A DNA stretch of 23,782 bases from an uncultured Senegalimassilia sp. (GCF_902464545.1 NZ_CABQJR010000035.1:1-23782); one strand, 5' to 3'; numbered from the stretch's first letter, positions 14,350 to 23,475 are shown. Made by a program: numbers and translations. Notes: generated by a model from the letters alone, not told the origin.

Positions 14350-15678
14350 CTACTTGCACTCGGCACAGCCGCTGCCGAACAGCAGCTCCTTCTCCTCGCC
14401 GGGAAGCGCGGCGCGGGCCTGGTCGCGCAGGTTGTTCACGCCGATGAAGAACTGGCGCATCATGACGACCAGCAGGTAACGGCCCTTCGGAGTCAACGTC
14501 AACTCGTCGGCGTTGTCGGTAGCGAACGCGCCCGAGGCCTTCATAAACGCCATCTCCACCGGCAGGCCCATCTCTACCGAGCAGCCGAAGTCCTTCTTGA
14601 ACTGGCGCTTATCAAGGCGCAGGCCGAACAGCTGCATCATGAAACGGTAACGCATGCGATCGCGCTTGCTGAAGGTGGTTTTGCCCATGATGGACATGTG
14701 ACCTGCCTCGATGCACTTGTTGTAGTCCTTCACGCTGAAGGTGTTCACGTACAGGTTGCTGCCCAGGTAGGTGATTCCACCGCTGCCGATGGCCGGATAC
14801 TCCTCGTAGTCGACCACGTACTCGTCGATCATGGCGTCCTCGTCGGCGGCCGACGTGTTCCTCTTGTTGAACGTCCACGCCGAACCGTGCTCGAACAGGT
14901 GCAAGGGACCGCCCGTCAGCAATTCGCTGATGATCTCGTAGTACTTCTGCTCGCGGGCGTAGTCCACCTTGCCCACGGTGCGGGCAAGGCTGCGCTCGAC
15001 CGACGGTGAAGCCATCAGCGGATAGAACGTGGTCTGCGTGCAACCGCTCTCGATGACGCGCTCGATATCGTTGATCAGGATATCCTCGGTTTGCGCCGGG
15101 AAGTTGAAGATCATGTCCGCGTTCATGGACACGAAGTACGGGCTGGCGTCCTGGATGCGCTCGAGGATCTCTTGGCCGCAGCCGTACTTGTCGTAGCGGT
15201 CCATCTGCTTGAGCAGGCCATCGTCGAAGCTCTGCACGCCCACGGACAGGCGCTGCACGCGGCCCTGCAGCTTATCCAGATAGCTGGGAATCAGGTGGTT
15301 CGGGTTCGTCTCGCTTGAAACCTCCTGGATATTGAACAGCTCGCGCGCCTGGTCGATGGTGTCGCACAGCTCATCAATCATGATGGTGGGGGTGCCGCCG
15401 CCGATGTAAACGCTGTCGAAATCATAACCCAGGTCCTTCAGCATGCGCATCTCCTTGCGCATGTTCTCGAAGTACGGGCGGGCGCGCTCCTCGCTGAACG
15501 GGAACCTGTTGAAGCTGCAGTACGGGCACAGACGCTCGCAGAACGGCACGTGCATGTACAGCATGTAGCGTTTCCCCTGCTCAGGTGCAGGCATCATCAC
15601 CTCATCGGTGGGTTTGAGCTTCAGGTATTGGTTTGTGCATTGGCGAACCACGTTCGTAAGCAGGCGCTCTGGCAGCAT
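14350..15678 (-). CDS. HemN/HemW-like radical SAM protein
   Basis: The 442-aa protein belongs to the coproporphyrinogen oxidase-like radical SAM group. MHVPFCERLCPYC (42-54) holds the CxxxCxxC cluster cysteines C47, C51 and C54, and GGGTPT (93-98) is the SAM-binding turn; SSETNPNHL and SVGVQSFDDGLLKQMDR are typical further blocks. The second motif is CERLCPYC-SF, not the FCGCN of genuine HemN, so coproporphyrinogen oxidation is not assured. HemW heme chaperone, anaerobic heme-degrading (ChuW/HutW-like) or another tetrapyrrole role are alternatives. The C-terminus has an extra CAEC pair (438-441). The ATG at 15678 has AAGGAG nine bases upstream. No heme biosynthesis gene is adjacent. Its only upstream control region overlaps the purD terminator hairpin. 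The 270 bp between its stop and the tRNA-Phe promoter hold a 12-bp palindrome (14288-14299) and a weak 6-bp hairpin (14314-14330). Confidence 0.85.
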   Translation of the reverse strand: MLPERLLTNVVRQCTNQYLKLKPTDEVMMPAPEQGKRYMLYMHVPFCERLCPYCSFNRFPFSEERARPYFENMRKEMRMLKDLGYDFDSVYIGGGTPTIMIDELCDTIDQARELFNIQEVSSETNPNHLIPSYLDKLQGRVQRLSVGVQSFDDGLLKQMDRYDKYGCGQEILERIQDASPYFVSMNADMIFNFPAQTEDILINDIERVIESGCTQTTFYPLMASPSVERSLARTVGKVDYAREQKYYEIISELLTGGPLHLFEHGSAWTFNKRNTSAADEDAMIDEYVVDYEEYPAIGSGGITYLGSNLYVNTFSVKDYNKCIEAGHMSIMGKTTFSKRDRMRYRFMMQLFGLRLDKRQFKKDFGCSVEMGLPVEMAFMKASGAFATDNADELTLTPKGRYLLVVMMRQFFIGVNNLRDQARAALPGEEKELLFGSGCAECK

Positions 15679-15708
15679 GTACGCGCGCTCCTTTTCTCGT
15701 CCTAATGA

Positions 15709-15736
15709 AAACGGTAGGAATTATATCCTACCGTTT
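15709..15736 (-). terminator. Hairpin after purD, overlapping a TATAAT box
   Basis: AAACGGTAGGA (15709-15719) and TCCTACCGTTT (15726-15736) are perfect 11-bp inverted arms around ATTATA. On the minus strand the stem is followed by TTTT (ending at 15708), which fits an intrinsic terminator for purD 55 bases upstream. The loop reads TATAAT on that strand (15720-15725), a perfect -10 box placed about 40 bp before the radical SAM start codon. An operator over that promoter is the alternative reading. Confidence 0.6.
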
Positions 15737-15791
15737 CAGTCTCATATAATCTCGACGAAAGCTTCGCTCCCCGTGCACGAAAGGCGCGGCC

Positions 15792-17084
15792 TTACGCCCA
15801 GGCTCCGCGACCTGCGGCGGCCTTCGCGCCGATGTCGGAGCGCAGCTGCTTGCCCTCGAAGTTGATGACGTCGCATGCCTCGTAGGCCTTCGCACGGGCA
15901 TCGTCGAACGTCTTGCCCAGCGCGACCACGTTGAGCACGCGGCCGCCAGCGGTAACGAGCTCGCCATCGGCGTTGCGGGCGGTGCCGGCATGGAACACCG
16001 TCACGCCTTCCATGGCCTCGGCGTCCTCAACACCCAGGATGACCTTGCCCTTCTCGTACTTGCCCGGATAGCCGGCGGAAGCCAGCACCACGCACACGGC
16101 CCACTGATCGTCCCACTCGAGCTCGATGTCGTCGGGGCGGCCTTCGGCCACGGCCATCATGACGTCGACCAGGTCGGTCTTCAGACGCGGCAGGACGACC
16201 TGCGTCTCGGGATCGCCGAAACGGGCGTTGTACTCCAGCACCTTCGGCCCCTCGGGCGTCAGCATGAAGCCGCCGTAGAGCACGCCGCGGTAATCGTTCT
16301 TGAAGGGCTCGCGCGCCGTTGCCGCCGCGGCGACCTTCATCATGTGCGTCATGTCGGCAAGCTCCTCATCGGTGACGATGGGCACCGGGGAGTACACGCC
16401 CATGCCGCCCGTGTTCGGGCCGCGGTCGCCGTCGAAGGCGCGCTTGTGGTCCTGGGCGGTTGCCATGCAATGCGCCTTGCCGCCGGAGACGAACGCGAGC
16501 AGCGAGCACTCCGGGCCGGTGAGGCACTCCTCAACGAGCACCTTCGAGCCCGCAGAGCCAAACGCGCCATCAAAGCAGCTGCGCACGGCGTTCTCCGCCA
16601 CCTCGATGGTATCGGCAACGACAACGCCCTTGCCAGCTGCCAGGCCGTCGGCCTTCACGACGACAGGGGCGCCCAGCTCGTGCGCATACTCAAGCGCCGG
16701 CTCCAACTCGGTGAAGCTGCCATAGCGAGCCGTGGGAATGCCGTTGGCCTGCATGAACTCCTTGCTGTACGTCTTGCTGCCCTCGAGCTGCGCACCCTGC
16801 GCATCGGGACCGAAGACCGCCACGCCAGCTTCGCGCAGCACATCGGCCACGCCCGCCACCAACGGCGCTTCCGGGCCGATGACCACCAGGTCGATGGCAT
16901 TGCCCTTCACGAACTCCAGGACGGCCTGGCCATCCTCGGCGTTCAGGCCCTCCACGTTCTGCGCGACGGAGTCCGTTCCGCCGTTGCCCGGGGCCACGTA
17001 CAGGTTGTCGGTACGGGGGGATTTCGCCAAGGCCCACGCAATGGCGTGCTCACGGCCGCCGCCGCCCAAAACCAAGATGTTCAT
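15792..17084 (-). CDS. purD: Phosphoribosylamine-glycine ligase (GAR synthetase)
   Basis: PurD (430 aa, normal length) uses ATP to join phosphoribosylamine and glycine in the second step of de novo purine synthesis. It has the ATP-grasp layout: N-terminal GGGGREHA (7-14), nucleotide-binding VVKADGLAAGKGV, and the Mg-binding ARFGDPETQ block. The ATG at 17084 is chosen because GGAGGG lies about eight bases upstream and MNILVLGGGGREHA is the standard start; the longer frame adds 24 unlike residues. It follows purA on the same strand across 123 bp with no clear terminator (only a 7-bp GTGCGGG/CCCGCAC repeat without a T run), so it is probably the last gene of the dnaB-to-purD unit. Confidence 0.96.
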   Translation of the reverse strand: MNILVLGGGGREHAIAWALAKSPRTDNLYVAPGNGGTDSVAQNVEGLNAEDGQAVLEFVKGNAIDLVVIGPEAPLVAGVADVLREAGVAVFGPDAQGAQLEGSKTYSKEFMQANGIPTARYGSFTELEPALEYAHELGAPVVVKADGLAAGKGVVVADTIEVAENAVRSCFDGAFGSAGSKVLVEECLTGPECSLLAFVSGGKAHCMATAQDHKRAFDGDRGPNTGGMGVYSPVPIVTDEELADMTHMMKVAAAATAREPFKNDYRGVLYGGFMLTPEGPKVLEYNARFGDPETQVVLPRLKTDLVDVMMAVAEGRPDDIELEWDDQWAVCVVLASAGYPGKYEKGKVILGVEDAEAMEGVTVFHAGTARNADGELVTAGGRVLNVVALGKTFDDARAKAYEACDVINFEGKQLRSDIGAKAAAGRGAWA

Positions 17085-17207
17085 GTAACTAACCCTCCAT
17101 TTCCAGCTCTCGGATAATATGCATGTGCGGGACCGCAGATTCATGCAGCCCCGCACGGGATTCGCTTCGCTATTCAGTGACAGCAGTCCATCAAGTTTAT
17201 CGACGCC

Positions 17208-18518
17208 TTACCAGCCGCGCATGATGGTCTGGTCGCGATCGGGGCCGACGGCCACGATGCTGATGGGCACGCCCACCTTCTTCTCGAGATACTCCACGTA
17301 GCTCTTGGCGTTCTCCGGCAGCTCGTCGAACGTGCGGCAGGAAGTGATGTCCTCGCCCTTCCAGCCGGGCAGCTCCTCGTACACGGGCTTGGCGTGGAAC
17401 AGGACGCTTTGCTGCATGGGGAAGTAGTCGTAACGCTCGCCGTTGCACTCGTAGGCCACGCACACCTTGATGGCGTCGAAGGCGGAAAGCACATCGAGTT
17501 TGGTCAGGGCCACGTCGGTCAGACCGTTGACATCGGCGGCATAGCGCGCGATGACGGCGTCGAACCAGCCGCAGCGGCGCTTGCGGCCCGTGGTCACGCC
17601 GTACTCATGGCCGACCTGGCACAGCGTCTCGCCTTCCTCGGCCTCAAGGCCTTCGCCGCCGTCCTCGGCGTACGTCAGCTCAGTGGGGAAAGGACCGCCG
17701 CCGACGCGGGTGATGTAGGCCTTCTGGATGCCCAGCACACGGTCGATGTTGACCGGGCCCACGCCCGAACCGGTAGCAGCGCCGCCGGCGCAGCAGGAAG
17801 AGGACGTGACATAGGGATACGTGCCGTGGTCGATGTCGAGCAGGGTACCCTGCGCACCCTCGAACAGGATGGACTTGCCCTCGCGCACGGCGTTGTTCAG
17901 CATCTGGCTGGTCTCGGCCATGTACGGCTTGAGGATGCGGGCGTACGGCAGGTACTCCTCGCAGATCTCCTCGACCGTGTAGGTGTGCAGGCCGTAAATC
18001 TTCTCCAGGATGGCGTTCTTCTGAATCAGGGCGGTTTCGACCTTCAGGCGGAAGATCTTCTCGTCCATGAGGTCCTGGATGCGGATACCCTTGCGAGCCA
18101 CCTTGTCCTGGTAGCACGGGCCGATGCCGCGCTTGGTGGTGCCGATCTTATGATCGCCCAGGCTCTTCTCATCGGCGCCGTCGAGATCCTTGTGGTACGG
18201 CATGATGACATGCGCGTCGCAGCTGATCTTGAGGTTCTTGCAGGAGATACCCTCGGCCTCGAGCATGGCCATTTCCTTGACCAGCACGCCGGGGTCGACC
18301 ACCACGCCGTTGCCGATGACGGGAATGGCGTTCTCGTACATGACGCCGGAGGGCATCAGGTGAAGCGCCAGCTTCTTGTCGCCGTGGATAACGGTATGGC
18401 CTGCGTTGTTGCCGCCCTGATAACGGACGACGTAATCGTATTCGCTAGCAATGAGATCGGTGATCTTGCCTTTACCTTCGTCGCCCCATTGGGCGCCAAC
18501 CAGAACGGTGCTGGGCAT
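17208..18518 (-). CDS. purA: Adenylosuccinate synthetase
   Basis: PurA (436 aa) makes adenylosuccinate from IMP and aspartate with GTP, the first committed step to AMP. GDEGKGK (12-18) is the GTP P-loop with the catalytic Asp13, followed by QGGNNAGHTV and the conserved ATGSGVGPVNIDRVLGI and TRVGGGPFPTE blocks. Length is typical (about 430). The ATG at 18518, with AAAGGA upstream, starts the standard VGAQWGDEGKGK N-terminus; thirteen extra residues in the longer frame are discounted. It begins 45 bp after yhaN with no terminator between, suggesting read-through from the dnaB-yhaO-yhaN genes. Confidence 0.97.
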   Translation of the reverse strand: MPSTVLVGAQWGDEGKGKITDLIASEYDYVVRYQGGNNAGHTVIHGDKKLALHLMPSGVMYENAIPVIGNGVVVDPGVLVKEMAMLEAEGISCKNLKISCDAHVIMPYHKDLDGADEKSLGDHKIGTTKRGIGPCYQDKVARKGIRIQDLMDEKIFRLKVETALIQKNAILEKIYGLHTYTVEEICEEYLPYARILKPYMAETSQMLNNAVREGKSILFEGAQGTLLDIDHGTYPYVTSSSCCAGGAATGSGVGPVNIDRVLGIQKAYITRVGGGPFPTELTYAEDGGEGLEAEEGETLCQVGHEYGVTTGRKRRCGWFDAVIARYAADVNGLTDVALTKLDVLSAFDAIKVCVAYECNGERYDYFPMQQSVLFHAKPVYEELPGWKGEDITSCRTFDELPENAKSYVEYLEKKVGVPISIVAVGPDRDQTIMRGW

Positions 18519-18563
18519 GTGTGCGCATCCTTTCGATAACAGTGTCGCAACCCTCACAGTGTA

Positions 18564-20741
18564 CTACAGAACCACTTCGGTAAGGCCCGGATCGGCCACG
18601 CGCATGGTTTCAACGATTTCTTCATGGCAGGTCAGCAAAATGACCTGACGGTGGCACGCCAGCTGGGCCAACGCCTTCGCCGCACCCGCACGGCGCTGGG
18701 AATCGAAGTTCACCAGGATGTCGTCCGCGATGATGGGAACGGCGCGTCCCACGTTGTCGGCGGTGACGAGCAACGCGATGCGCAGCGCCAGGTACAGCTG
18801 CTGGCACGTGCCCAGCGACAGATGCACGGGCTCGCGCACGGTGCGCAGCGCGTCGGTCACCTGAAGACGGCCGTCGGCGCTCATGGACACCTTCACCCAC
18901 TTGCCATCGGTCATCAAGCTGAGCAGCTCGCTTGCGCGGGCGTACACCTCGGGCTGGCTTTTGCTCTCCCACGACGCGATGGCCGCCTCGAGCATATGGC
19001 GCGCCAGCAGCAGCTTCGCGAACTCCATGGCCGCCTCGTCGCGGCGCGTTTGGAGCTGCTGGGCCTGAAGCTTCAGCTCGTCGAAGCTGCGCTCGCCCTT
19101 CGCCTGGGAAAGCAGCTGGCGAAGCTCGCCGTAGCGGCGGTTCAGGTGCTCGCTCGTCTCCATCAGCCCCTCGCGCTGACGCGTTTTGCGCGCGATGAAG
19201 GCGTCCACCGCCTCGAGCGTTCCGCGTTCGCGGCGCATGCCGATCTCCGCGTACAGGCCCTCACGCGTTTCGCGGGCCTTCTCAAGCGACTCCTCCAACG
19301 CCGTGCGGCGTGATACGAGCGCCTGCTTGCGCTGCACGTACAGGGCGTTCTCCGCGCGGACGTCCTTCGCCTCATCAAGCAGCGCACGGGCGTGGCGCAG
19401 GGAATCCTTCGCCTCGGAAAGCCCCGCGGCGGCAAGCTCGGCCCGCACGGCTTGGCGTTGCTGCTCCTGCTCGGCCAGACATGCTTCCAGCTTCTTCTTG
19501 TCCTGCAACATGACCCAGTGCCGGTCCTGAACGCGCTGGGAGCGCTCGTCGCCTTTCCTGCCCGGCTTGAACAGCATGATCAGCGAGGCCGCGGCGAGCA
19601 CCACCGCCACCAGCACCAAGAAAAATCCCAGCGCGGTGAACGAAAGGCTGGTTATCTCGCGGCCATGCATGAACAGCGGGATGCCCGCGAACATGAAGGC
19701 CACGGGCAGCGCCACGGAAAGGCCGATCTGCACACGCTGCTGACGGCGTGCGCGAATCGCCTCGTTTTGCTCGTCTTGAGTCTCGAGCATCGCCTCGTAG
19801 GCAGCCCTTGAAGTCGCGTAGTTGTCGCGCGCCAGGTCGACGGCGTGCTCCGTCTTCGCCTCCTGGACGGCAAGCGCCTCGATGCGGTCGCGCAGATGGC
19901 GCTCCTCGGTAGCCGTGATGCCCGCCAGCTCCTCGGGATGCTCGCGCTGCGCCAGCCTATGCTCGCAGCGCAGGCTCTCCTCCTGAGCACGCAGATCAGC
20001 GATCTTCTCCTCCAGCTCGGCTTCGTCCGCCTCGGTCTTCTCCAGCGTTTTGCGATTCGCCTTCAGCGTCTCGATGGCGGTGTTCAGGTCGCCAATCTTC
20101 GCCAGCAGCTCATCGCGCTGCGGCTTCAGCTCGGCGAACTCGTGGTCCTCGCGCTTCAGGCGCTCTACACGATCGGATTCGACGGCGATGCGACGGCGCA
20201 GCTCATCCTGCTCCGCTTCGAGCTTCACCAGCGATTTCTCGGACGCGGCAGCCTTCGAGGTGAACTGCGCCAGACGCTCCTGCAGCGCGGTCAGCGCATG
20301 CGCCGGGGAAGCCCCCGTGCCGGAGCCGGCCGTGAGCAGCTTGGCCGTCACGTCGGTGGTGTTGCGCAGCTGGCGCAGCTCGTCACTGGTTAGGCTGAAC
20401 ATGGTGCGATACGTTTCGCGGTCGATGTCGTCGGCGACCGACGCGTCGCCCTGCAGCCCATCGGCATTGCGGATGCGCGAGACTCGCGATGCCTCCGAGC
20501 CGTCCTCGTTGGCGAAGAACAGCGTTCCCGCACGTTCGGCGTTATCGGGCTTATAGGTGTTGCGTTGGCCGCGGGCCTCTTCCCAACCGAACAGGACACC
20601 GCCAACGAACTGGGCAAACGTGGTCTTGCCGGCCTCGTTACGGCCGAACACCACGTTCATACCCGGCCCGAACGGCCCGATCAGGCGGTTGGAGAACGCG
20701 CCGAACGCGTCCATCTTGATATGTTCCAGATACTTGCCCAC
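18564..20741 (-). CDS. yhaN: YhaN-type SMC/Rad50-like ATPase with membrane hairpin
   Basis: The 725-aa protein is an ABC-type ATPase of the Rad50/SbcC superfamily. Walker A is GRNEAGKTT (33-41). Long coiled coils span about 150-335 and 400-590, interrupted by two hydrophobic helices (about 337-358 and 367-391). The C-terminal lobe has signature LSLGT (641-645), Walker B PIIADD (669-674), the D-loop LVNFD (676-680) and switch histidine in LLTCHEE. The mid-coil membrane hairpin is typical of YhaN rather than SbcC, and no zinc hook CxxC is present. At 725 residues it is shorter than Bacillus YhaN (over 900). The GTG start overlaps the yhaO stop by one base (TAGTG), with GGGGAAGA upstream, showing translational coupling to its nuclease-like partner. 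A role at DNA ends near the membrane is inferred; the actual substrate is unknown. Confidence 0.9.
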   Translation of the reverse strand: MGKYLEHIKMDAFGAFSNRLIGPFGPGMNVVFGRNEAGKTTFAQFVGGVLFGWEEARGQRNTYKPDNAERAGTLFFANEDGSEASRVSRIRNADGLQGDASVADDIDRETYRTMFSLTSDELRQLRNTTDVTAKLLTAGSGTGASPAHALTALQERLAQFTSKAAASEKSLVKLEAEQDELRRRIAVESDRVERLKREDHEFAELKPQRDELLAKIGDLNTAIETLKANRKTLEKTEADEAELEEKIADLRAQEESLRCEHRLAQREHPEELAGITATEERHLRDRIEALAVQEAKTEHAVDLARDNYATSRAAYEAMLETQDEQNEAIRARRQQRVQIGLSVALPVAFMFAGIPLFMHGREITSLSFTALGFFLVLVAVVLAAASLIMLFKPGRKGDERSQRVQDRHWVMLQDKKKLEACLAEQEQQRQAVRAELAAAGLSEAKDSLRHARALLDEAKDVRAENALYVQRKQALVSRRTALEESLEKARETREGLYAEIGMRRERGTLEAVDAFIARKTRQREGLMETSEHLNRRYGELRQLLSQAKGERSFDELKLQAQQLQTRRDEAAMEFAKLLLARHMLEAAIASWESKSQPEVYARASELLSLMTDGKWVKVSMSADGRLQVTDALRTVREPVHLSLGTCQQLYLALRIALLVTADNVGRAVPIIADDILVNFDSQRRAGAAKALAQLACHRQVILLTCHEEIVETMRVADPGLTEVVL

Positions 20742-22027
20742 TAGCGCTCTTCCCCTTGCGACAGCATATCGAGCACCAGGTCCTCGGCCTGCTCCGACAA
20801 CTTCCCCACCTTGCCGGCGCAGCTCGACGGCATCTGCAGCCCCCGATCGAGGAACTCCTGCTGCAGGAAGGCCACCTGCTCTTCGGGAAGGGATCGCTGC
20901 GTCTCGGCCACACGCAAAAACACCGCCGGGAACAACCCTTCCTCACGCAGGGCCTGCTTATCGCGCGGCTCCTTCGTTTCGTCGACCATGGTGTCGCAGA
21001 AGAACGACGCGTACGAATCGTTCACATGCTTGCGCAGGTCCTCGAGCACATCGGGACGGGAAAGTACCTCGTGAAGCGCGGTCGTGCCCGTCAACACGAT
21101 ACGTGAGATCATCTCCTCGCAGTGCGCTTTGCCGTTCGCACGGAACAGCTCCCGAATGATCAGGTCGCTGATTTCGGGCAATGTGGTGCAATCGGACACG
21201 TCCACGCGCAGGCGCTGCCATACCACGCTTGCCGTGGGGATGAATTCAAGCTGCGGGACCGCACCTTCGGAAAGCGTGACCAGCTGCGCCCCGCGCGGAC
21301 CCGTTTCCTTGATGTCGCGCCCCTGGATGCACCCGGAGAACGCGATGCGGGGGCCATCCTCGCCGGGATGGATATATCGCATGTGGATGTGCCCGCACGC
21401 CCAGTAATCCATGCCGGCGGAAAGCAGCACCGAGGGGTTGACCGGCGCTTTCACGGGGTCCAAGTTCAGCCCGGTATGCAGCATGCCGATGGCGAAGGGG
21501 GCCTGCGCAACGTCAGGTTCGCGCTGCTGAAGGGCCGCAAGCGCCGCATTTCGCGTGATGCCGTCGGCGATGCATTCGTCTATGGGCCACGATTGGTTGT
21601 AGTATCCGCGGCCGCCGATGATGCAAAGCGGCTTCCCGTTGCGCCTGAACAGCTCGAAACCCGGCTTGTCCGCCGGTAGCATATGGACGTTCTCCGGCAA
21701 GGAGAACGTGCTTTGCTGCCAGGAGGTGTAGGGATCGTGGTTGCCCGTGATCAGGTACACCGGGATTCCCGCTTTTCCCAGCGTGCGCATTCCCTCGAAG
21801 AATCGCAGGTAGTCGCCGTATGATGCGCGCGACGCGTCGAACACGTCGCCCGAGATGACCACGAAGTCCACCTTGCGGGAGACTGCCGTGTCTATGACGC
21901 GATCGAATGCTTCAGCGATGGCCTGCACCAATCGGGCAGCCCACGCAGGCGACACCTTGGCAAGGCCGCGGAAAGGCGCACCAAGGTGAAGATCGGCGGT
22001 GTGGAGGAATGTCAGGCTCTCAGTCAT
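20741..22027 (-). CDS. yhaO: YhaO-type metallophosphoesterase, SbcD/Mre11-like
   Basis: The 428-aa protein has the full calcineurin-like set of an Mre11/SbcD-type exonuclease: HTADLHLG (9-16), SGDVFD (59-64), GNHD (95-98), LHTG (183-186) and GHIH (212-215). These bind two metal ions, normally Mn2+, for DNA phosphodiester cleavage. The C-terminal part (about 240-428) is less conserved and probably docks the ATPase. It overlaps yhaN by one base. It begins 35 bp after the dnaB stop on the same strand. The ATG at 22027 has only a weak ribosome-binding site, which could keep output low or depend on read-through translation from dnaB. Nuclease function is inferred from motifs. Confidence 0.91.
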   Translation of the reverse strand: MTESLTFLHTADLHLGAPFRGLAKVSPAWAARLVQAIAEAFDRVIDTAVSRKVDFVVISGDVFDASRASYGDYLRFFEGMRTLGKAGIPVYLITGNHDPYTSWQQSTFSLPENVHMLPADKPGFELFRRNGKPLCIIGGRGYYNQSWPIDECIADGITRNAALAALQQREPDVAQAPFAIGMLHTGLNLDPVKAPVNPSVLLSAGMDYWACGHIHMRYIHPGEDGPRIAFSGCIQGRDIKETGPRGAQLVTLSEGAVPQLEFIPTASVVWQRLRVDVSDCTTLPEISDLIIRELFRANGKAHCEEMISRIVLTGTTALHEVLSRPDVLEDLRKHVNDSYASFFCDTMVDETKEPRDKQALREEGLFPAVFLRVAETQRSLPEEQVAFLQQEFLDRGLQMPSSCAGKVGKLSEQAEDLVLDMLSQGEER

Positions 22028-22062
22028 AGCTTCAGTTTACCCCGGCCCCGTCGTTGCGTGCG

Positions 22063-23475
22063 CTACATATAGTCGGGAACGCGCGAATCGTCGATGAAGT
22101 CCATGAAGCGCGTGTATTCCGCGTTGAAGGCGAGCGTGATATCGCGCGTGGGACCGTTGCGGTGCTTGGCGACGATCAGCTCAGCGGTACCCAGGTCGGG
22201 ACGGTCCTCGCTTTCCGCCTCCATCTCGTCCATGCTTCGGTCGATGAACATGACGATGTCGGCGTCCTGCTCGATAGCGCCGGATTCACGCAGGTCGGAC
22301 AGCATCGGACGCTTCTTGCCGCGCATCTCCACGGCACGGGAAAGCTGCGACAGTGCGATGACGGGCATGTCCATTTCCTTGGCAAGCACCTTCAGGCCAC
22401 GAGAGATTTCGGCGACCTCGACGGCGCGGTTCCCGTCGCGACGAGCCTGCGGCGGTTGCATCAGCTGCAGGTAGTCGACGATGATCAGGCCCTTTTCAGC
22501 GTCGCGCAGCTCACGACGCGCCTTCGCGCGCAGTTCAAGAATGGAAAGCGCCGGCGTGTCGTCGAACTCGATCTTCAGTTTGGAAAGATTACTGGATGCC
22601 TCGATGATGGCGGCCCAGTCCGCGTCCTGCACCTGGCCGGCGCGCAGCTTGGACAAGCTCACGCGCGCCTCGGAGGCAAGGACACGTTGCACCAGCTGGG
22701 AGGCGCTCATTTCCAGCGACAAGAACGCCACGGTGGCGCCCAGTTTCGCCGCGCTCGTGCACAGGTTCAGGGCGAAGGCCGTCTTGCCTACACCAGGACG
22801 AGCCGCAAGGATGACCAAGTCGCCGCCGCGGAAGCCGTGGAACAGATCGTCCACGTCCTTGAAGCCCGACGCAACGCCCGAAATCTTGTTTTCCTGCGCT
22901 GCCATCTCCTGCAGTTCTTCGAAAGCATCCACCAGCAGCGTATCGATGCCGGTAAACGCGCTGGACACGCGCTTCTCTGTGACCGCGAACAGCGTTTTCT
23001 CCGCCTGCTCCACAACGACGCCTAGGTCGTCAGGGGCATCGTAGGCAAGCGAGCGAATCTCACCGGATGCGCGGATAAGATCGCGCAGAATGGACGTGCG
23101 CTTGACGATCTCAACGTGATTCTGCCAATTGACCAGGGCGAACGAATTGCTGGCAAGCTCCAGGATGTACGCCTGGCCTCCAACGGCCTCAAGCTGGCCC
23201 GATGCCTTCAGGTTATCGGCAACCGAGATCTGGTCAAGCGGGATGTGACGCGTGTAAAGATCGAGCATGGCCTCGAAAATCCGCTGATGGGCAGCTCGAT
23301 AGAAGTTGTCAGGGATAAGTTTGGCGGCAACGTCCTCGATGGCTTCCTGATTGAGCAGGCACGCCGCCAACACCGATTTCTCAGCTTCTATGTTCTGGGG
23401 CTCCATTTTACGGATCGAGGAGCTCTCAGGCACCTCAGGGGCGAAGTCGGGATTGTAGGGAACGTCAACGGGCAT
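22063..23475 (-). CDS. dnaB: Replicative DNA helicase DnaB
   Basis: DnaB (470 aa) is the hexameric 5'-3' helicase of the replication fork. The N-terminal DnaG-interacting domain (about 25-125, NIEAEKSVLAACLL) is joined by a linker to the RecA-like domain: Walker A ARPGVGKT (225-232), SLEM (253-256), Walker B LIIVDYLQLM (330-339), the QLSR block (377-380) and KHRNGPT (437-443). No intein or insertion is present. The ATG at 23475 is chosen because AAAGGA ends nine bases upstream; a second ATG three codons earlier touches that site. Several genomes place dnaB after rplI; here a 300-bp gap precedes it and yhaO-yhaN follow. Confidence 0.97.
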   Translation of the reverse strand: MPVDVPYNPDFAPEVPESSSIRKMEPQNIEAEKSVLAACLLNQEAIEDVAAKLIPDNFYRAAHQRIFEAMLDLYTRHIPLDQISVADNLKASGQLEAVGGQAYILELASNSFALVNWQNHVEIVKRTSILRDLIRASGEIRSLAYDAPDDLGVVVEQAEKTLFAVTEKRVSSAFTGIDTLLVDAFEELQEMAAQENKISGVASGFKDVDDLFHGFRGGDLVILAARPGVGKTAFALNLCTSAAKLGATVAFLSLEMSASQLVQRVLASEARVSLSKLRAGQVQDADWAAIIEASSNLSKLKIEFDDTPALSILELRAKARRELRDAEKGLIIVDYLQLMQPPQARRDGNRAVEVAEISRGLKVLAKEMDMPVIALSQLSRAVEMRGKKRPMLSDLRESGAIEQDADIVMFIDRSMDEMEAESEDRPDLGTAELIVAKHRNGPTRDITLAFNAEYTRFMDFIDDSRVPDYM

